Below, one piece after another: positions 23,048 through 34,722 of a stretch of DNA of 64,000 nucleotides (positions within the stretch are counted from its first letter, which is position 1; each line of letters begins with the position of its first letter). The position numbers were made by a program, and so were the translations under genes. The DNA is from Monarcha castaneiventris obscurior (lineage: Eukaryota; Chordata; Aves; Passeriformes; Monarchidae): positions 306,058 to 370,057 of the forward strand of contig JAMPIT010000361.1 in NCBI GenBank assembly GCA_026261815.1. The letters are read 5' to 3'. Under the pieces are notes generated by a model, which was not told the origin of the DNA, ran no database searches, and was given only the letters and a program-made list of their open reading frames with translations.

Positions 23048-23306
23048 CCCACGCTATTGCTGTGGGGAGATGAAGCTGAGTGAGCACAAATGCCATCAGC
23101 CCCTGGGGCCAGCAAGGGCTGTGGGATGGCAGGGAAACCACTCAGCTTTGTTGTGGCCTCTGAAGTCAGCCAGAAAGTTTGTTCCATGAGCTGGGAGTTT
23201 GCTGTCCCACTGCAGACGTTGTTGCTCAGAGCCAGGGCTGCCTGGCAGCCACCCCCAAACAAAGAGGAGGCCCAGGGTTCATCCTGCAGCTGCTTCAAGG
23301 GTGGTT

Positions 23307-24656
23307 TCAGAGAATCCCAGAATCAACCAGGCTGGAAAAGACCTTGGAGATCATCAAGTCCAACCTGTGCCCTAACACCTCCTTGTGTCCCCTGAGCCTC
23401 CTCTTCTCCAGGATAAACAACCCCAGCTCCCTCAGGCGCTCCTCACAGCACTTGTGTTCCAGACCCCTCACCAGCCTTGTTGCCCTTCTCTGGACACGCT
23501 CCAGCCCCTCAATGTCCTTCCTAAACTGGGGGGCCCAGAACTGGACACAGCACTCGAGGTGCGGCCTCACCAGTGCTGAGTCCAGGGGAAGAATCCCTGC
23601 CCTGGTCCTGCTGGCCACACCATTCCTGATCCAGGCCAGGTGCCATTGGCCTTCTTGGCCATGTGGGCACACTGCTGGCTCATGTCCAGCCTGGTGTCCA
23701 TCAGTGCCCCAGGTCCCTTTCTGCCTGGCCACTGTCCAGCCACTCTGTCCCCAGCCTGTAGCGCTGCAGGGGTTGTTGTGGCCAAAGTGCAGGACCTGGC
23801 ACTTGGTCTTGTTGAACCTCACATTGTTGGATTTGGCCCCTGGATCCAGCCTGTCCAGGTCCCTCTGCAGAGCCCTCCTACCCTCCAGCAGATCCACACT
23901 CACACACAGCTTGGTGTCATCTGCAAATTTGCTGATGGAGGACTCAATCCCCTCATCCAGATCGTCACTGAAGACATTGAAATCCACGCTGGCTGGGTCT
24001 GATCCCTCGGCCATCCTGTAGGTGCCATGTGATGGCACTCAGGGTGATCTGTTCCATAACCTTGCTGGGCACCGAGGTCAGGCTGACAGGCCTGGAGCTC
24101 CCCAGATCCTCCTTGCAGCCCTTCTTGTGTTTGGGGTCACATTGGCACCTCCCGTCCTCTGGGAGCTCCCTGGTGAGCCAGGACTGATGGTAAATGATGG
24201 AGAGCAGCTTGGGGAGCTCATCCACCAGCTCCCTCATCCCCCTAGGATGGATCCCATCTGGTCCCAGAGACAGCTGTGAGCATCGGAGTGGCTCAGCAGG
24301 TCAGCAGCTGCTTCCTCCTGGATTCCAGGGGCTGTTCTGCTCCCTGTCCCCATCCACCAGCCCAGGAGGCCACTTGTCCTGGGGATGACCTGTCTTATTG
24401 TTGAAAACTGAGGCAAAGAAGGGGTTAAGTACCTCAGCCTTTTCCTCATCTTTAGTTATTCTATTACCTCCCCTATCTTACAGAGAATGGAGATTCTCCT
24501 TGCCCTTCCTTTTGCCATTAATGTGTTTATAAAAATATTTTTACTGTCATTTACAGAAGTGGCCAGATTGAGTTCTAACTGGGTTTTTGCTTCTCTAATT
24601 TTTTTCCTACATTGCGGGAGCACGGGACCCTTGAACAACAAACCAATTTGGTACAC
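23307..24656 (-). pseudogene. CR1 ORF2, reverse transcriptase
   Basis: Contains the RT catalytic 'FADDTKL' (about 23907-23927) and an upstream block with 'GSSRPVSLTSVPSK.MEQI' (fingers/palm), then the conserved CR1 C-terminus. Frames change at about 24040 and 24450, and there are stops, so the enzyme cannot be made. It acts in target-primed reverse transcription in live CR1s. Confidence 0.9.
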
Positions 24657-24961
24657 AAGCGCCCATTTATTGTTTGCATTACACTACACTTATGCACTTT
24701 GCAACTGTTGGTCACGCCATCACGCACTGCTTGATTGGTCCCTCTATGTTGTCCATGTGTCCTGCATGCACTTTTCAGAAAACCTGATTGGTTCTAGTCT
24801 GGTACAGTCCTTCTTTATTTACTTTCTTGCTGTTTTGTTATTCCGTTTTCCAATGTCTTCTTTCCCAATTTAGCACTGCTTGCATTCTTGAGGCTCTGAT
24901 AAGGGTAACTGAAGGTAACTTGGCTGGGGCACCCTGACAGGATTTCAAGTGCCTTACAACA
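24613..24961 (-). mobile_element. solo LTR inserted in CR1
   Basis: 349 bp on the minus strand, TGTTGTAAGG to GCTCCCGCA, splitting the CR1 reverse transcriptase codons. It is flanked by a 6 bp near-duplicate (plus strand 'ctacat' 24607-24612 and 'ttacat' 24962-24967, one mismatch). Removing it joins the CR1 frame. It has AATAAA near the 3' third (CAATAAATGG). It is not similar to the other LTRs in the window. The 6 bp duplication suits a class II/alpha-type integrase. Confidence 0.88.
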
Positions 24962-25104
24962 TTACATGCCCTAGCAACTCCCTTAAGCATTTCCTGAGAT
25001 ACCTGACCCTCCTTCCAAAGGTGATGCACCCTCTTTTTTTCCCTTAGTTCCTTCAAAAGCTCCTTGCCTATCCAGGCCGGTCATTTACCTTGTTGGCTCA
25101 TCTT

Positions 25105-25958
25105 TCAGCACACAGGGACAGTCTGTTCCTGCGCCTTCAAGATTTCTGTTTTGAAGCACTTCCATCCTTCCTGGACCCCTCTGTTTTTAAGGGCTGCTTC
25201 CCAAGGAACTCTCTGAATAAGTGTCTTGAATAGGCCAAAGTCTGCCCTCTGGACATCCAGTGTGGAAGTTTCATTGATACCCCTCCTTGTTTCACCCAAT
25301 ATTGAGAACTTGATTATTTCATGGTCACTGTGTCCCAGACGGCCTCCAACCACCACATGTCCCACCAGCCCTTCTCTGTTTGTGAGCAGCAGGTCTGGCG
25401 TAGTCCCTGCCCTGGTAGGCTCGCTCACCAGCTGGGACAAGAAGTTGTCCTCCACACGCTCTAAGAACCTCCTGGACTGCCTCTTCTCTGCTGCGTTAAG
25501 TCCCCAGCAGATGTCTGGCAGGTTAAAGTCTCCTACAAGAACAAGGGCTGGTGATCTTGAAACATCGTCCAGCTGCTTGTAGAATAATTCATCCACCTCT
25601 TCATCCTGGCTGGGTGGTCTATAACAGACTCCCACCAGGATGTCGGCCTTCTTGGCCTTCCCCTGGTTCTTACCCACAGGCACTCGACTTTATCATCATT
25701 AGTCTCAACTTCCATGGCATCAAGAGCCTCCCTAATATCCAGAGCCACCCCTCCACCTCTTCTCCCTCTCCTGTCTCTTCTCGAGAGCTTGTAGCCATCC
25801 CCTGCAGTGCTCCAGTCACGCGAGCCATCCCACCACGGTTCCGTGATGGCGACTACGGCACAGCTTTGCTGCTGTACCACGGCTTCCAGCTCCTCTTGTT
25901 TGTTACCTGTGCTGTGTGTGTTAGTGCACATGCACTTCAGCTGGGCTGCTGGCTTCAC
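25105..25958 (-). pseudogene. CR1 ORF2, AP-like endonuclease
   Basis: The N-terminal domain of ORF2. Catalytic signatures are visible: 'ITEPWWD' (metal-binding Glu), 'GDFNLPDICW' (Asp/Asn) and 'SDHE' (Asp-His pair). A frameshift near 25680 splits the domain into 25533-25958 and 25105-25683. In live elements this nicks the target DNA. Confidence 0.9.
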
Positions 25959-26021
25959 CCCTGACTCTGGCTCACCACCCTGGGCTTGTTTCTGGAGAGC
26001 CTGGCTGCATCCCCTTGCCCT

Positions 26022-27125
26022 TCAAACCTGGTTTAAAGCTCTCTCAATGAGTCCCACCAATTCATGGGCTAGAATCCTTCTGCCCCTGTTAGACAGATGG
26101 AGCCCATCTGGCTCCAGCAGTCCAGGAGCTGTAAAAGTTGTCCCATGATCTAAGAACCCAAAGTTCTGCTGATGGCACCAGCCCTCAAGCTGCTTGCTAA
26201 TAACGTGGGGTCTCCTGTTCCTTCCATCGTTTGTCCCTGCCACTGAAGGGACTGAGCACAACACCACCTGTGCTCCTGCCCCATCAACCACTCGACCCAG
26301 AGCCCTGAAGTCCCTTTGAATTGCCCTGGTGCTCTTCTTTTCAACCTCATCACTGGCAGCCTGGACAACCAGCAGTGGGTAATAATCAGAGGGCTGAATC
26401 AGCCCAGGGAGTCTCCTGGTGACATCCCGTACCCGGGCCCCAGGGAGGCAGCAGAGCTCCCTGTGGGATGGGTCCGGTCGGCACACGGGGCCCTCTGTTC
26501 CCCTCAGAAGGGACTCACCCACTGCCACTACCCTTCTTTTGTTGTTAATGCTAGAGGCAGTGACCCGTCTGACAGAGGAAGTGTCACTGGGAGCCTCTCC
26601 GGGCTGATGATTTTCTTTGATGCCATCTGGCTGCCCCTCCTCATCCAGGGCCTCATACCTGTTCTGAAGGGGCACCTGGGTAGATGATGGGGGTCAGGAG
26701 GAATTTTTATTACCTCCCCAAGGAGGGACCCATTTCCACTCCCCTGCATCCACCAGGTCTCCTCCTGCCTGCTGGTAGGAGGCATGGGAGTCCTCTGACT
26801 CCTGGCTGGCTTCTCTCAGGGAGGGAAGGGTGAAACTCCACAGGTCCATCTCCCTTTCCCTTTCCCTAATACTCCTGAGTTTTTCTACTTCCTCCTTAAG
26901 CTCGGCCAGCAGACAGAGCAGATCATTCACCTGTTGGCACCGCACGCAGGCGTCTTTTGCACCATCCCCTGGTACTCCTGACAGGCTCAGAAACTCCTTG
27001 CAGGAAGGGGTCTGGGCAGATGTGTCCTTCTTGGAGGGTTCTGCTTGGACTGGTGCACTTTTACTGGCTGTAGCTTTTGGTCGTTTGGAGACCATTACTG
27101 AAAAAAGAACCCCAAAAATAACCAA
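26022..27125 (-). pseudogene. CR1 ORF1 (esterase-type)
   Basis: The N-terminal part (26694-27125) has a Cys-containing segment and a heptad-rich coiled coil ('LLCLLAELKEEVEKLRSI'). The C-terminal part (26022-26675) resembles the SGNH-esterase domain of CR1 ORF1: 'AVGESLLRG', 'PGARVRDV' and a terminal 'DGLHLSNRG' with the D-x-x-H pair. An in-frame TGA at 26694 separates them. The usual role is RNA binding or a membrane-associated function in retrotransposition. Confidence 0.85.
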
Positions 27126-27180
27126 ATAAAACTAAAAAAACCAAAAAAACCACCAACGAACCAACAAAAAAAAAAAAAAG

Positions 27181-27960
27181 AAAAGAAAAAGAAAAATTAA
27201 AAAAAAAGAACCCAACCAAAATCAAGCAAAATAAAATAAAAACTGAGGAAGCCCCTCCCTACACCTGAATGGCTGACGAGAACAGGCCCTGCTGAGCCAG
27301 GCCTGGGCTCAGAGCTGGGCCTTTCTGCTTCCTCCAAGCAGCCCAGGGCTTTCTCAGCATTGCAGTTCCCTGCTCAGAGCCTTTGGCTCCCTGCAATCCT
27401 GGCACAGCTCAAGGATCTGCTCTCACGAGTCCCTGGGGAGGCTTTGGCAGTCCCTGCCCTCCGTGGGGCCCATTGGTGCTCCAAGGGACTTGGAGTTTGG
27501 CTTCTGACTCCTTGAGCAGCTTCTTCATCCTTCTTTCAGTGCCTGAGGGTCCTGGACTCAGCCCCAAATCCACCGTGGGGCTCCTTAAAATATAGAAAGC
27601 CCTCAGGAGCTCCTTGTCTTCCTTCAATTGTCTTCAAGTCTCCAGGACATGTGCAGCTGATTGGAGTCAGTTTGGAGTTCTGTTAAGGAGGGAGATTTCA
27701 AAGTGCACCTCATGATTTTTGTTCTTGAACAATGGAATACTTTTTTGTTTTCCTGTGCAAAGAAGAGGTGACAGAAGCATTCCCCAAGTGATCTTGATGT
27801 TGAATGTCTCCTTAGGAGGTCTGGGCACAGAGAAGAATGAGCCCCTTGCAGGCTGACCCTGTTTGGACAAGCTGCTCCTCACCCCCAACCTCAGCATGTC
27901 TGACATCGCCCCCCTGGCACTGACATCCCTGTTCCCTGCATCAGAACTGATGCCTCAAGG
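27181..27960. other. unassigned single-copy-looking sequence
   Basis: After an A-rich run (27120-27240) the sequence is of ordinary composition, with no long convincing coding frame and no match to other parts of the window. I cannot identify it. Confidence 0.3.
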
Positions 27961-28529
27961 TGTGTGAGGTAGTGGCGACCTGGTTCAAAACCCGGTACGG
28001 CAGCTTGGCCTAGCTCCCAAGCAGCTCGGGCCACAGATACACAACACCAATATGGCAGATGATCAAAATGGCGTTTTATTGTTCTGCTTCGTGAGGTTAT
28101 ATAGTCGAGGTGGTTTCTCTACGTCAGGAGGGGGGACGGTGGGATGGTAAAAGTTAGTAAGGGGTGGAAAGCTACTGGGGTTATGAAGGGCTGTATTGTT
28201 TAGAGAAATTCTTATCACAGAGGAATGAAGAGGGAGGAAGGTTACACACTGCCTCCTGCTTTCCGTTACATCGCGAAATCTTCCGTTCGCTCTTGTCCCT
28301 ATTCTACCACACAGAACCTTGTCCCTGAGCTCTGCAGCTGCGTGTCCCAGCCCACTGCACCATGTCCCACCTGTTCTCCTCAGGGCTCTGCCTGCACACC
28401 GGCCCAGGAGAAGTTTTCCTGTGCGGAAGGAAAGAATGGAAAAGCCTGAGCAGGTTTCCTGAACAACAAACCCCACTCGGGAACCCCATGCTCAGTACAG
28501 GCTGCCTGGAATGATGTCACCTTTCTACA
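27961..28529 (-). mobile_element. solo LTR
   Basis: About 568 bp. On the minus strand there is a TATA box 'CTATATAACC' (about 28096-28105), AATAAAAC (about 28073-28080) and an end CCTCACACA; the other end is TGTAGAAAGG. The flanks offer CAAGG at 27956-27960 and 28528-28532, a 5 bp direct repeat that overlaps the last bases of the element, so the exact right end is open by two bases. No internal ERV sequence. Confidence 0.72.
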
Positions 28530-28735
28530 AGGGACAGTGTGACCAGGAATGATCTCTGTGAGCAGAATTCTCTGAGTCTTTCAGCTGAATTCTCTGTCGC
28601 TGTCCTTTCCCTGGGTCTCTGTTGCAGATGGAAGCTGCTGGTGCCATTCTCAGCTTTAAGCCCTCTTTTGATGCAAGCAGATGTTCCCAGGTGTGTTCAG
28701 CAGGTGTTGCTCAGTGTTTATGCAAAGCTTTTGTA

Positions 28736-30240
28736 TCCTTATGGAACCAAGGAGACCCCTGTGACACTGCAAGGCCTCATGGAACCAAGGGTCCATTGTT
28801 ACAGTGCGGGGCCTCATGGAATCAAGGAGGCAAATGTGACAGTAGGGAACCTCATAGAAACAAGGATCCCTTGTGACCCTGTGGGGAATTATGGAATCAA
28901 GGAGCCCATTGTGACACAGCGAGGCTGCATGGAACCAAGGGTCCATTGTTACACTGCGGATTCAAGGAGACCATGGTGACACTACGGAACCTCATGGAAC
29001 CAAGGGTCCATTGTTACATCGGGGATTCAAGGAGACCATGGTGACACTATGGAACCTCATGGAACCAAGGGTCCATTGTGACCCTGCAGGGCCTCACAGA
29101 GCCAAGGAGACCATGGTGACACTATGGAACTTCATGGAAAAATCGGTCCACTCTGACACAGCGGGGCCTCATGGAACCAAGGGTCCTTTGTGGCCCAGCA
29201 GGGCCTCGCTGGAACCAAGGGGACCATTGTGACAGAGCAGGGCCTGATGGAACCATGGAGAGCATTGTGACACTAAGGAAACTCATGTAACCAAGGTGAC
29301 CACTGGGACACGATGGAACCTCACGGAACCAAGGGTCCATTATGACTCTGTAGGGCCTCATGGAGCAGAGGATCCATTGCAACACAGCAGGACCTCGTGG
29401 AACCAAGGAGCCTTTGTGATACTCCAGATCCTCATGGAACCAAGGGTGCATTGAGGCACAGTGGAGCCTTGTTGGAACCAAAGAAAGCACTGCAAAAAGC
29501 AGGGTAGCTCATAGAACCAAGGAGTCCATTGTTACAATATAATCCTATGGAACCAAGGGGCCATGGTGAAACATTAGGGCTGCAGGGAACCAATTGTCCA
29601 TTATGACAATGTGGATCCAAGGAGACCATGGTGACACTGCAGAAGCTCATGGAACCAAGGGGCCATTGTGACTCAGGGGTCCACATGAAGCCATTGTGAC
29701 ACAGGGCCTCAATGGAAAAAGGGACATTGTTGATAGTAGTGAAACTCATGGAAACTATGGGACATTGTGACACTGCAGAGCCTCATGGAGCCAAGGAGAG
29801 CACACTGAGGTACCTTTAGGATCCACGGGGCCATTTTCACACTACAGAACCAAGGAGACCATTGTTGATGGTACAAACCTCAAGGAACCAAGTGGCCTTT
29901 GTTATGCAGCGAGGCCTCATGGAACCAAGGGGCCATTGTGACACTACAGAGTCTTGGAGAACCGAGGGGCCGGTGCGAACTAGTGGGGCTGCTTGTAACC
30001 AATTTACTATTGCAATACTCCAGATCCAAGAGACCATGGTGACACTACAGCAGTTCATGGAACCAAGAGGCATGCCAAGGCCTCGTGGAGCCAAGGAGAG
30101 CATTGTGGCAGTGCAGATCCAAGGAGGCCATTTTGACACTATGAACCCTAATGGAACCAAGGGTCCATTGTTATACAGCAGGGCCTCCTGAAACCAAGGA
30201 GCCATTGTGAAACTGTGGGGCGTAATGGAGTCAAGGACAT
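28736..30240 (+). repeat. largest minisatellite block (about 1.5 kb)
   Basis: About 40 units. Successive 'atggaa' landmarks at 28741, 28779, 28816, 28854 and 28891 give spacings of 38, 37, 38 and 37. Higher-order structure shows locally, e.g. 'ggattcaaggagaccatggt' repeats near 28960 and 29025. No gene. Confidence 0.9.
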
Positions 30241-30243
30241 CAC

Positions 30244-30739
30244 TGATACTGAAATCTGCTGGAGAGAAACCTTCTCACACAGTTTTGAGTATTTGAAAGC
30301 AGCTATTTATTACAGCACGGTGGTCACTTGGGTGATCCTTTATCCATTTGAGTGCACTGAGCACTGTGTGAACGGAGTTTTTATCAGACACACTGATTAC
30401 ATATTCATTAGCTATCCCCACTTCCTTTGACTTTATTTGTCATAGTTGTACCCCTTATTGCAAGTCTTTATATGGTTGTTTGGGGTCTGTCTTCAACATC
30501 TGGTGTCCTTTTTTAGAGGGCTGTTCCTTGACCACTGCTTTTGAGAAAGGGCAGTATCATTGTTTTGCATAACTCCTGCTTTGTCGGCCTTGCAGAGCTG
30601 AGCTGGCATCCTGCTTGTGTTTTGTGTGTCTTCTGTTTGCCTGAGTTACATCCTTTATCTGTTTCTCCAAGGCTGTGCTGTTCTGTTCTCCTGTCCTTGA
30701 TAAGAGTTAATGTTGTTCTGTTCTCCCATCCTTGTCACA
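30244..30739 (-). mobile_element. probable solo LTR
   Basis: About 496 bp interrupting the end of the minisatellite. On the minus strand it runs from TGTGACAAGG to CAGTATCA, with 'ACCATATAAAG' (TATA-like, about 30463-30473) and AATAAATAGC (about 30302-30312) in the right order. No clear target duplication. Confidence 0.55.
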
Positions 30740-31689
30740 GTGCTCGCCCCACATGAGGGGTGTCTGCAACTCCCCCAACCAATGGGCTTGCGGTGGGCGA
30801 GTGTTCCTGAGGGAACAGGGATGGAGCAGCTGGGCTGCCCTGACCCAAGGGATGTTCCATTCCATGTCACACCATGATCAGCAATCAACTGAGAGGAGCA
30901 GGATTTGGAGGGCATTAATTTCTTTTTTAAGACATTTTTCTTTCAAACAGTATCTACACATACAGAATCCTCACCTGCCACAAGGTGGTTGAACATTTTC
31001 CAACGATAGGAGATTTCTTGGGGATTTGCTTTGCTTCTGTTTGTGGCCTTTGCTTTTTGTGGTTGGTTTGTTTGTGGGGAATTCTGTGTTGTTGGGGGTG
31101 GGTTTGCTTGGTATTTTTGGTTGGGTTTTGGTTTTTGTCCATACTGAATTGCCTTTCTTCTAATACATAAGTCTTTTCTCCCTTTTCTTGTGGTTTGGTC
31201 GGCACCTGATGGCAAGACAAATTTATGCAACTCAATCCTCTTGCCCAATTATGTTTTGCAGTCACCATTAACTAGATGAGTTTGGTCACAGACTCCCTGC
31301 AACTTGGCAGCATCCACAAAGGCATTGAAAGTGCATTTCATCCCATTGTAGAGACAATAGAAATGTTCCACAGTGGTGGTCAAGGGCTGCTCACTGAGGG
31401 ATGTCACCGGGAAGTGGCTGCCAAGAGGACTCTGTACCATGGATGACATTTGAGCCTCATTGTTCAGCCAAATTCCCACCCACCCCATGTTCCATTTCTT
31501 CAGCCCAGCTCTCACCAACCTGGCTCTGAGGAGACCCCAGCAGAGCCTGGCACAGGCCTGGCTGAAGTGTGGGCACACAACATCCCCTTCTTTTCCCTCC
31601 CACAGGGGCTCTGCAATCCCTGCCTTGTCCTGCCAGTGCCTGGAATGGCTGCAGGAGGATTTGCCACCTCCCCTTCCCTGCTGAGCCTG
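30740..31689. other. unassigned segment
   Basis: A T-rich stretch (30930-31200) followed by 31250-31500, which has a minus-strand open stretch that I do not recognise. It has no visible relation to other sequence in the window; it could be a decayed element or old unique sequence. Confidence 0.25.
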
Positions 31690-32165
31690 ACCACTCTGGG
31701 ACTCTCCCAATACCTGGACAAGGATGGTTCTTTCCCATAGGAAGGAAAGCACAGAGCCCCAGTGTTTCAGGGGCAGATTAGAGGCGACAACCAGAGGCCA
31801 AGGGCAGCCAGAGCTGTCTGTCCTCACAGCTATTTTTGTCTGGGAGACGCTCTTGCATATAGGGAAATTTGGAGGAGAAGTACCAATTTTGGCCGTGGGT
31901 GCCTGGACAGGCAGGACAGTTCTTTTCCATAGGAAGGAAAATACAGACCCCTAGTGTTTGAAGGCAGGTGAAAGCCAGCTTCAGGAAGCCAAGGCCAGCC
32001 AGACTTGTTGGTAGTGGCAGCTTTTGTCTAGGAGCAATCCCTGGATATGGGCAATTTTGGAGGCAGAATCCCATTTCAGCCACGGATGCCTGGATAACAA
32101 GGACAGTTCTTTTCCCATTGAAGGAAAACCGAGAACCCCAGTGTTTCAGGGGCACATGAAAGAGA
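31690..32165 (-). repeat. 189 bp satellite, inverted segment
   Basis: Two to three satellite units in reverse orientation ('ttccataggaaggaaagcacagagcccc' landmarks at about 31731, 31928 and 32110). They lead into inverted minisatellite, mirroring the order at 14.7 kb. Confidence 0.8.
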
Positions 32166-33199
32166 CCCTTGACATGCCAAGGTCAGTTGGACCAGTCAGG
32201 CCAAGCCAACCACACCTGTTCCATGTTCTCTTGGACCCACAGGGCCCCGCAGTGTCACAATGGGTCCTTGGTTCCACGAGGCCCCGCTGTGTCACACTGC
32301 CCCTTGTTTCCATGCAGCCCCATAGTGTCACAATGGTCCCCCCTGCTTCCATGAGGCCTTGCAGTGTCACAGAGATCTCCTTGGTACCACAGTATCACAA
32401 TGGACTCTTGGTTCCATAGGGATTCACAATGTCAGAAGGGTCTCCTTGGTTCCACAAGGTCCTGCAGAGCCCCTTGATTCAACGAGGCCTCAAAGTGTCA
32501 TTATGGTCTCCAGGATTCCATGACGCCCTGCAATACCACATTGGACTTTGGATTCCATGAGTCCCCACACCGTTACATGAATCCTTAGTTCCATGGGGCC
32601 CTGTAGTGTCACAATGGTCTCCTTGGTTCCATGGTACCACACAGTGACACAGCGGCCCCTTGGCCTGCCGAGACCCCATAGTGCCACAATGGCTCCTTGC
32701 TTCCATGAGGCCTTGTAGTGTCACAATGGACTCCTTGGTTCCATGGGGCTGCAAAGTGTCACAATGGCCCCTTGGTTCAGTGAGGCCTGTGGTGTCACAA
32801 TAGTCTCCATGATTCCATAAGGCTCTGCAATGTCACAACAAACCATTGCCTCCATGAGACCCCACAGTGTCACAATGGCCCCTTGGTTCCATTGAGCCCC
32901 ACAGTGTCACTGTGGTCTCCTTGGCTCCACAAGGCCCTGAAGTGCCACAATGGCCCTTTGGTTTCGCAAGGCCTCAAAGTGTAAAAATGGCCTCCATGGT
33001 TTCTTGAGGCCCTGCTGCCACAATGGACCCTTGTTTCTGCAGTGTAAGAATGCCCCCTTGGTCCCTTGGAGCCTCACAGTGTCACTATTGTGCCCTTGGT
33101 TCACGAGGCCCTGCAGGGCCACAATGGGCCTTTGGTTCCACGAGGCCTCAGAGTGTCACAATGGTCTGCATGGTTCCATGAAGCCCCACTGGCTCACAC
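32166..33199 (-). repeat. minisatellite block, inverted
   Basis: Units of the 37-38 bp repeat read on the minus strand. Bases 32690-33199 are nearly identical to 11820-12345 inverted. Confidence 0.88.
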
Positions 33200-33692
33200 T
33201 GGTGAAAGGAATGAGATAGATTTGTCTTTACAAACAAACTGTGGGTCTGCTGATAGATAAAAGCTGGATACTGAGAGGTCAAAGAAACAGTGGGAGGAAC
33301 TCCACTGATTGATGAACAAAGTGAGAGGGATTTGTCTTTGCAAACAAACTATGGGTCTGCTGATAGGTAAAGATACTGAGAGACGAAAGAAGCAATAGGA
33401 AGAACCATAAATTCCATAGGAAAAGAAAAAGATGGGTGATATACATTAGAAGGGGGTCTGTATTAAGTGATTTGGGAAGTCTGTACCTCTCAAGTACCTC
33501 AGCCAATGGGGAAAGAGAGTGGGAAATGCGGCCAGAAAATTAAGAGAGAAAGGAGGCTACATCCTCTAACAACTTGAGAGACCCCAGGGGAATGCCCCAT
33601 GGCCTCTCCCTTTATTCAAATAAAGTAATGGGACTCCTCTGTCTCCTTTTTGCACATAAACCTCTGGTGTTTGTGGATTAATTTTCCTGACA
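33200..33692 (+). mobile_element. solo LTR-like element, right copy
   Basis: 493 bp, TGGTGAAAGG to TTCCTGACA, plus orientation, with AATAAAG at about 33617. It is the partner of 11328-11819. The two diverge modestly by eye and share the same flanking minisatellite, so they were copied together. Confidence 0.65.
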
Positions 33693-34233
33693 ATGGCTTC
33701 CATGGTTCCAAGATGCCCTTTAGTGCAGCAATGGTCTTCTTGGTTCTACGGTGTCAGAATGGACCCTTCATTCCATGGAGCCCCATAGGGTCACTATGGT
33801 CCCCTTGATTCCATGAGGCCCTGCAGTGTCACAATGGCCCCATGCCTCCAGTGGGTCCCAAAGTGTCATAATGGTCTCCATTGTTCCATGAAACCCTGAA
33901 ATGTCACTGTGGTCCCCTTGGCTCCACAGGGCCCCACAGTGTAACAATGGACCTTTGGTCCCATGAGGTTCCTCAGTGTCACTGTGGTCTCCTTGGATCC
34001 CCAGTGTCACAATGGCCCCTTGGCTCCATGTGGCCACTCTGTGTCACAATGGCTCATGGTGTCACAATGGCTCATGGTTCCATGAGCTTTCATACTGTCA
34101 ACAATGGTCTCCTTGGTTCCACAGTGTCACCATGGATCCTTGGATCTGCACTATGACAATGGATCATTGGTTCCATGTGGCCCCACAGTGTCACTGTTGA
34201 CTCCATGGTTCTGTGAGGCCTCACTGTCACCAA
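33693..34233 (-). repeat. minisatellite block, inverted
   Basis: The inverted partner of 10853-11327, extending slightly further, with a local duplication ('tcacaatggctcatgg' twice near 34050). Confidence 0.85.
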
Positions 34234-34342
34234 ATCTCCAAAATATCAGCATAAGACTCCTTAGTACTAATTTGGTGTTAAAGAGGGTATCATTTATTCA
34301 GGCCTGAGGTCCAGCAGGAGATAACTCCTAACCTCACCTGTA
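34234..34342. mobile_element. LTR fragment, uncertain
   Basis: Begins TGTCACCAAATC and contains 'gggtatcatttattcagg' (AATAAA on the minus strand). It is cut off by the ERV-E LTR. Too short to classify. Confidence 0.3.
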
Positions 34343-34702
34343 TGGCTGCTGAAAAAGCCTCAGCAGAGGATTTCTTCAGCTCTCTGCAGTAGTTCGTGAA
34401 ATCTCTTTCTCATGCTGAACTATGCAAAACATGATAAGGTTTCTGTAAACCGAGTTTGCTATCTTGCACCTGCAAATATAATTAGAATTGTTATGATCTC
34501 GACTAGGAGAATGAACGATGTGAGAACTGACCAATCACTCTGGTAGGTAGTTAGCAAGAGGTCCAGTAACCTCTTGCTATTCAGGTAAACACTAAGAGAA
34601 CTAAACACATAAAAACCCGTCCTTTGTTAATTAAATAATTCCATCTGTTTGCTGGACTGCATTCCTGTCTCTTTCTTAAGCCTCCGGTCAGCAGCTGCAA
34701 CA
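34343..34702 (+). repeat. ERV-E 5' LTR
   Basis: 360 bp, TGGCTGCTGAAAA to GCTGCAACA, with 'acataaaaaccc' as a TATA-like element and 'ttaattaaataatt' in the R region. Pairs with 38760-39126. Confidence 0.87.
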
Positions 34703-34704
34703 TC

Positions 34705-34722
34705 TGGTGACCTTCGACGTGT
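34705..34722 (+). promoter_or_regulatory. ERV-E primer binding site (tRNA-Trp-like)
   Basis: TGGTGACCTTCGACGTGT lies two bases after the LTR. It matches the complement of the tRNA-Trp 3' end (the primer of avian leukosis-type viruses) except for two central bases. It differs from the ERV-A/ERV-B PBS, so the two ERVK-like groups here use different primers. Confidence 0.75.

Larger units (their letters stand above)
18122..23270 (+). repeat. OR duplicon, copy 1
   Basis: A block of about 4.5 kb (excluding the solo LTR at 22391-23047) that is highly similar to 58110-62640 in inverted orientation. It contains one OR gene with about 2.1 kb upstream and about 0.9 kb downstream of shared non-coding sequence. 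The flanks 18401-20550 and 21530-22390 are GC-rich and CTG/CAG-rich with long antisense frames that are not conserved intact between copies. Confidence 0.9.
23310..27180 (-). mobile_element. nearly full-length CR1 LINE
   Basis: On the minus strand: a T-rich 5' part (27130-27240 is A-rich on plus), ORF1 (27125-26022), ORF2 endonuclease (25958-25105), reverse transcriptase (25056-23307 with an LTR insertion) and the 3' tail near 23310. Both ORFs have frame breaks, so it is inactive. At about 3.5 kb of CR1 sequence it is much longer than the usual 5'-truncated copies. Confidence 0.92.

Noticed and set aside
28736..30240. Minisatellite considered as a CRISPR-like or coding repeat
   Set aside because: Units are contiguous and variable without unique spacers, and the sequence is eukaryotic.
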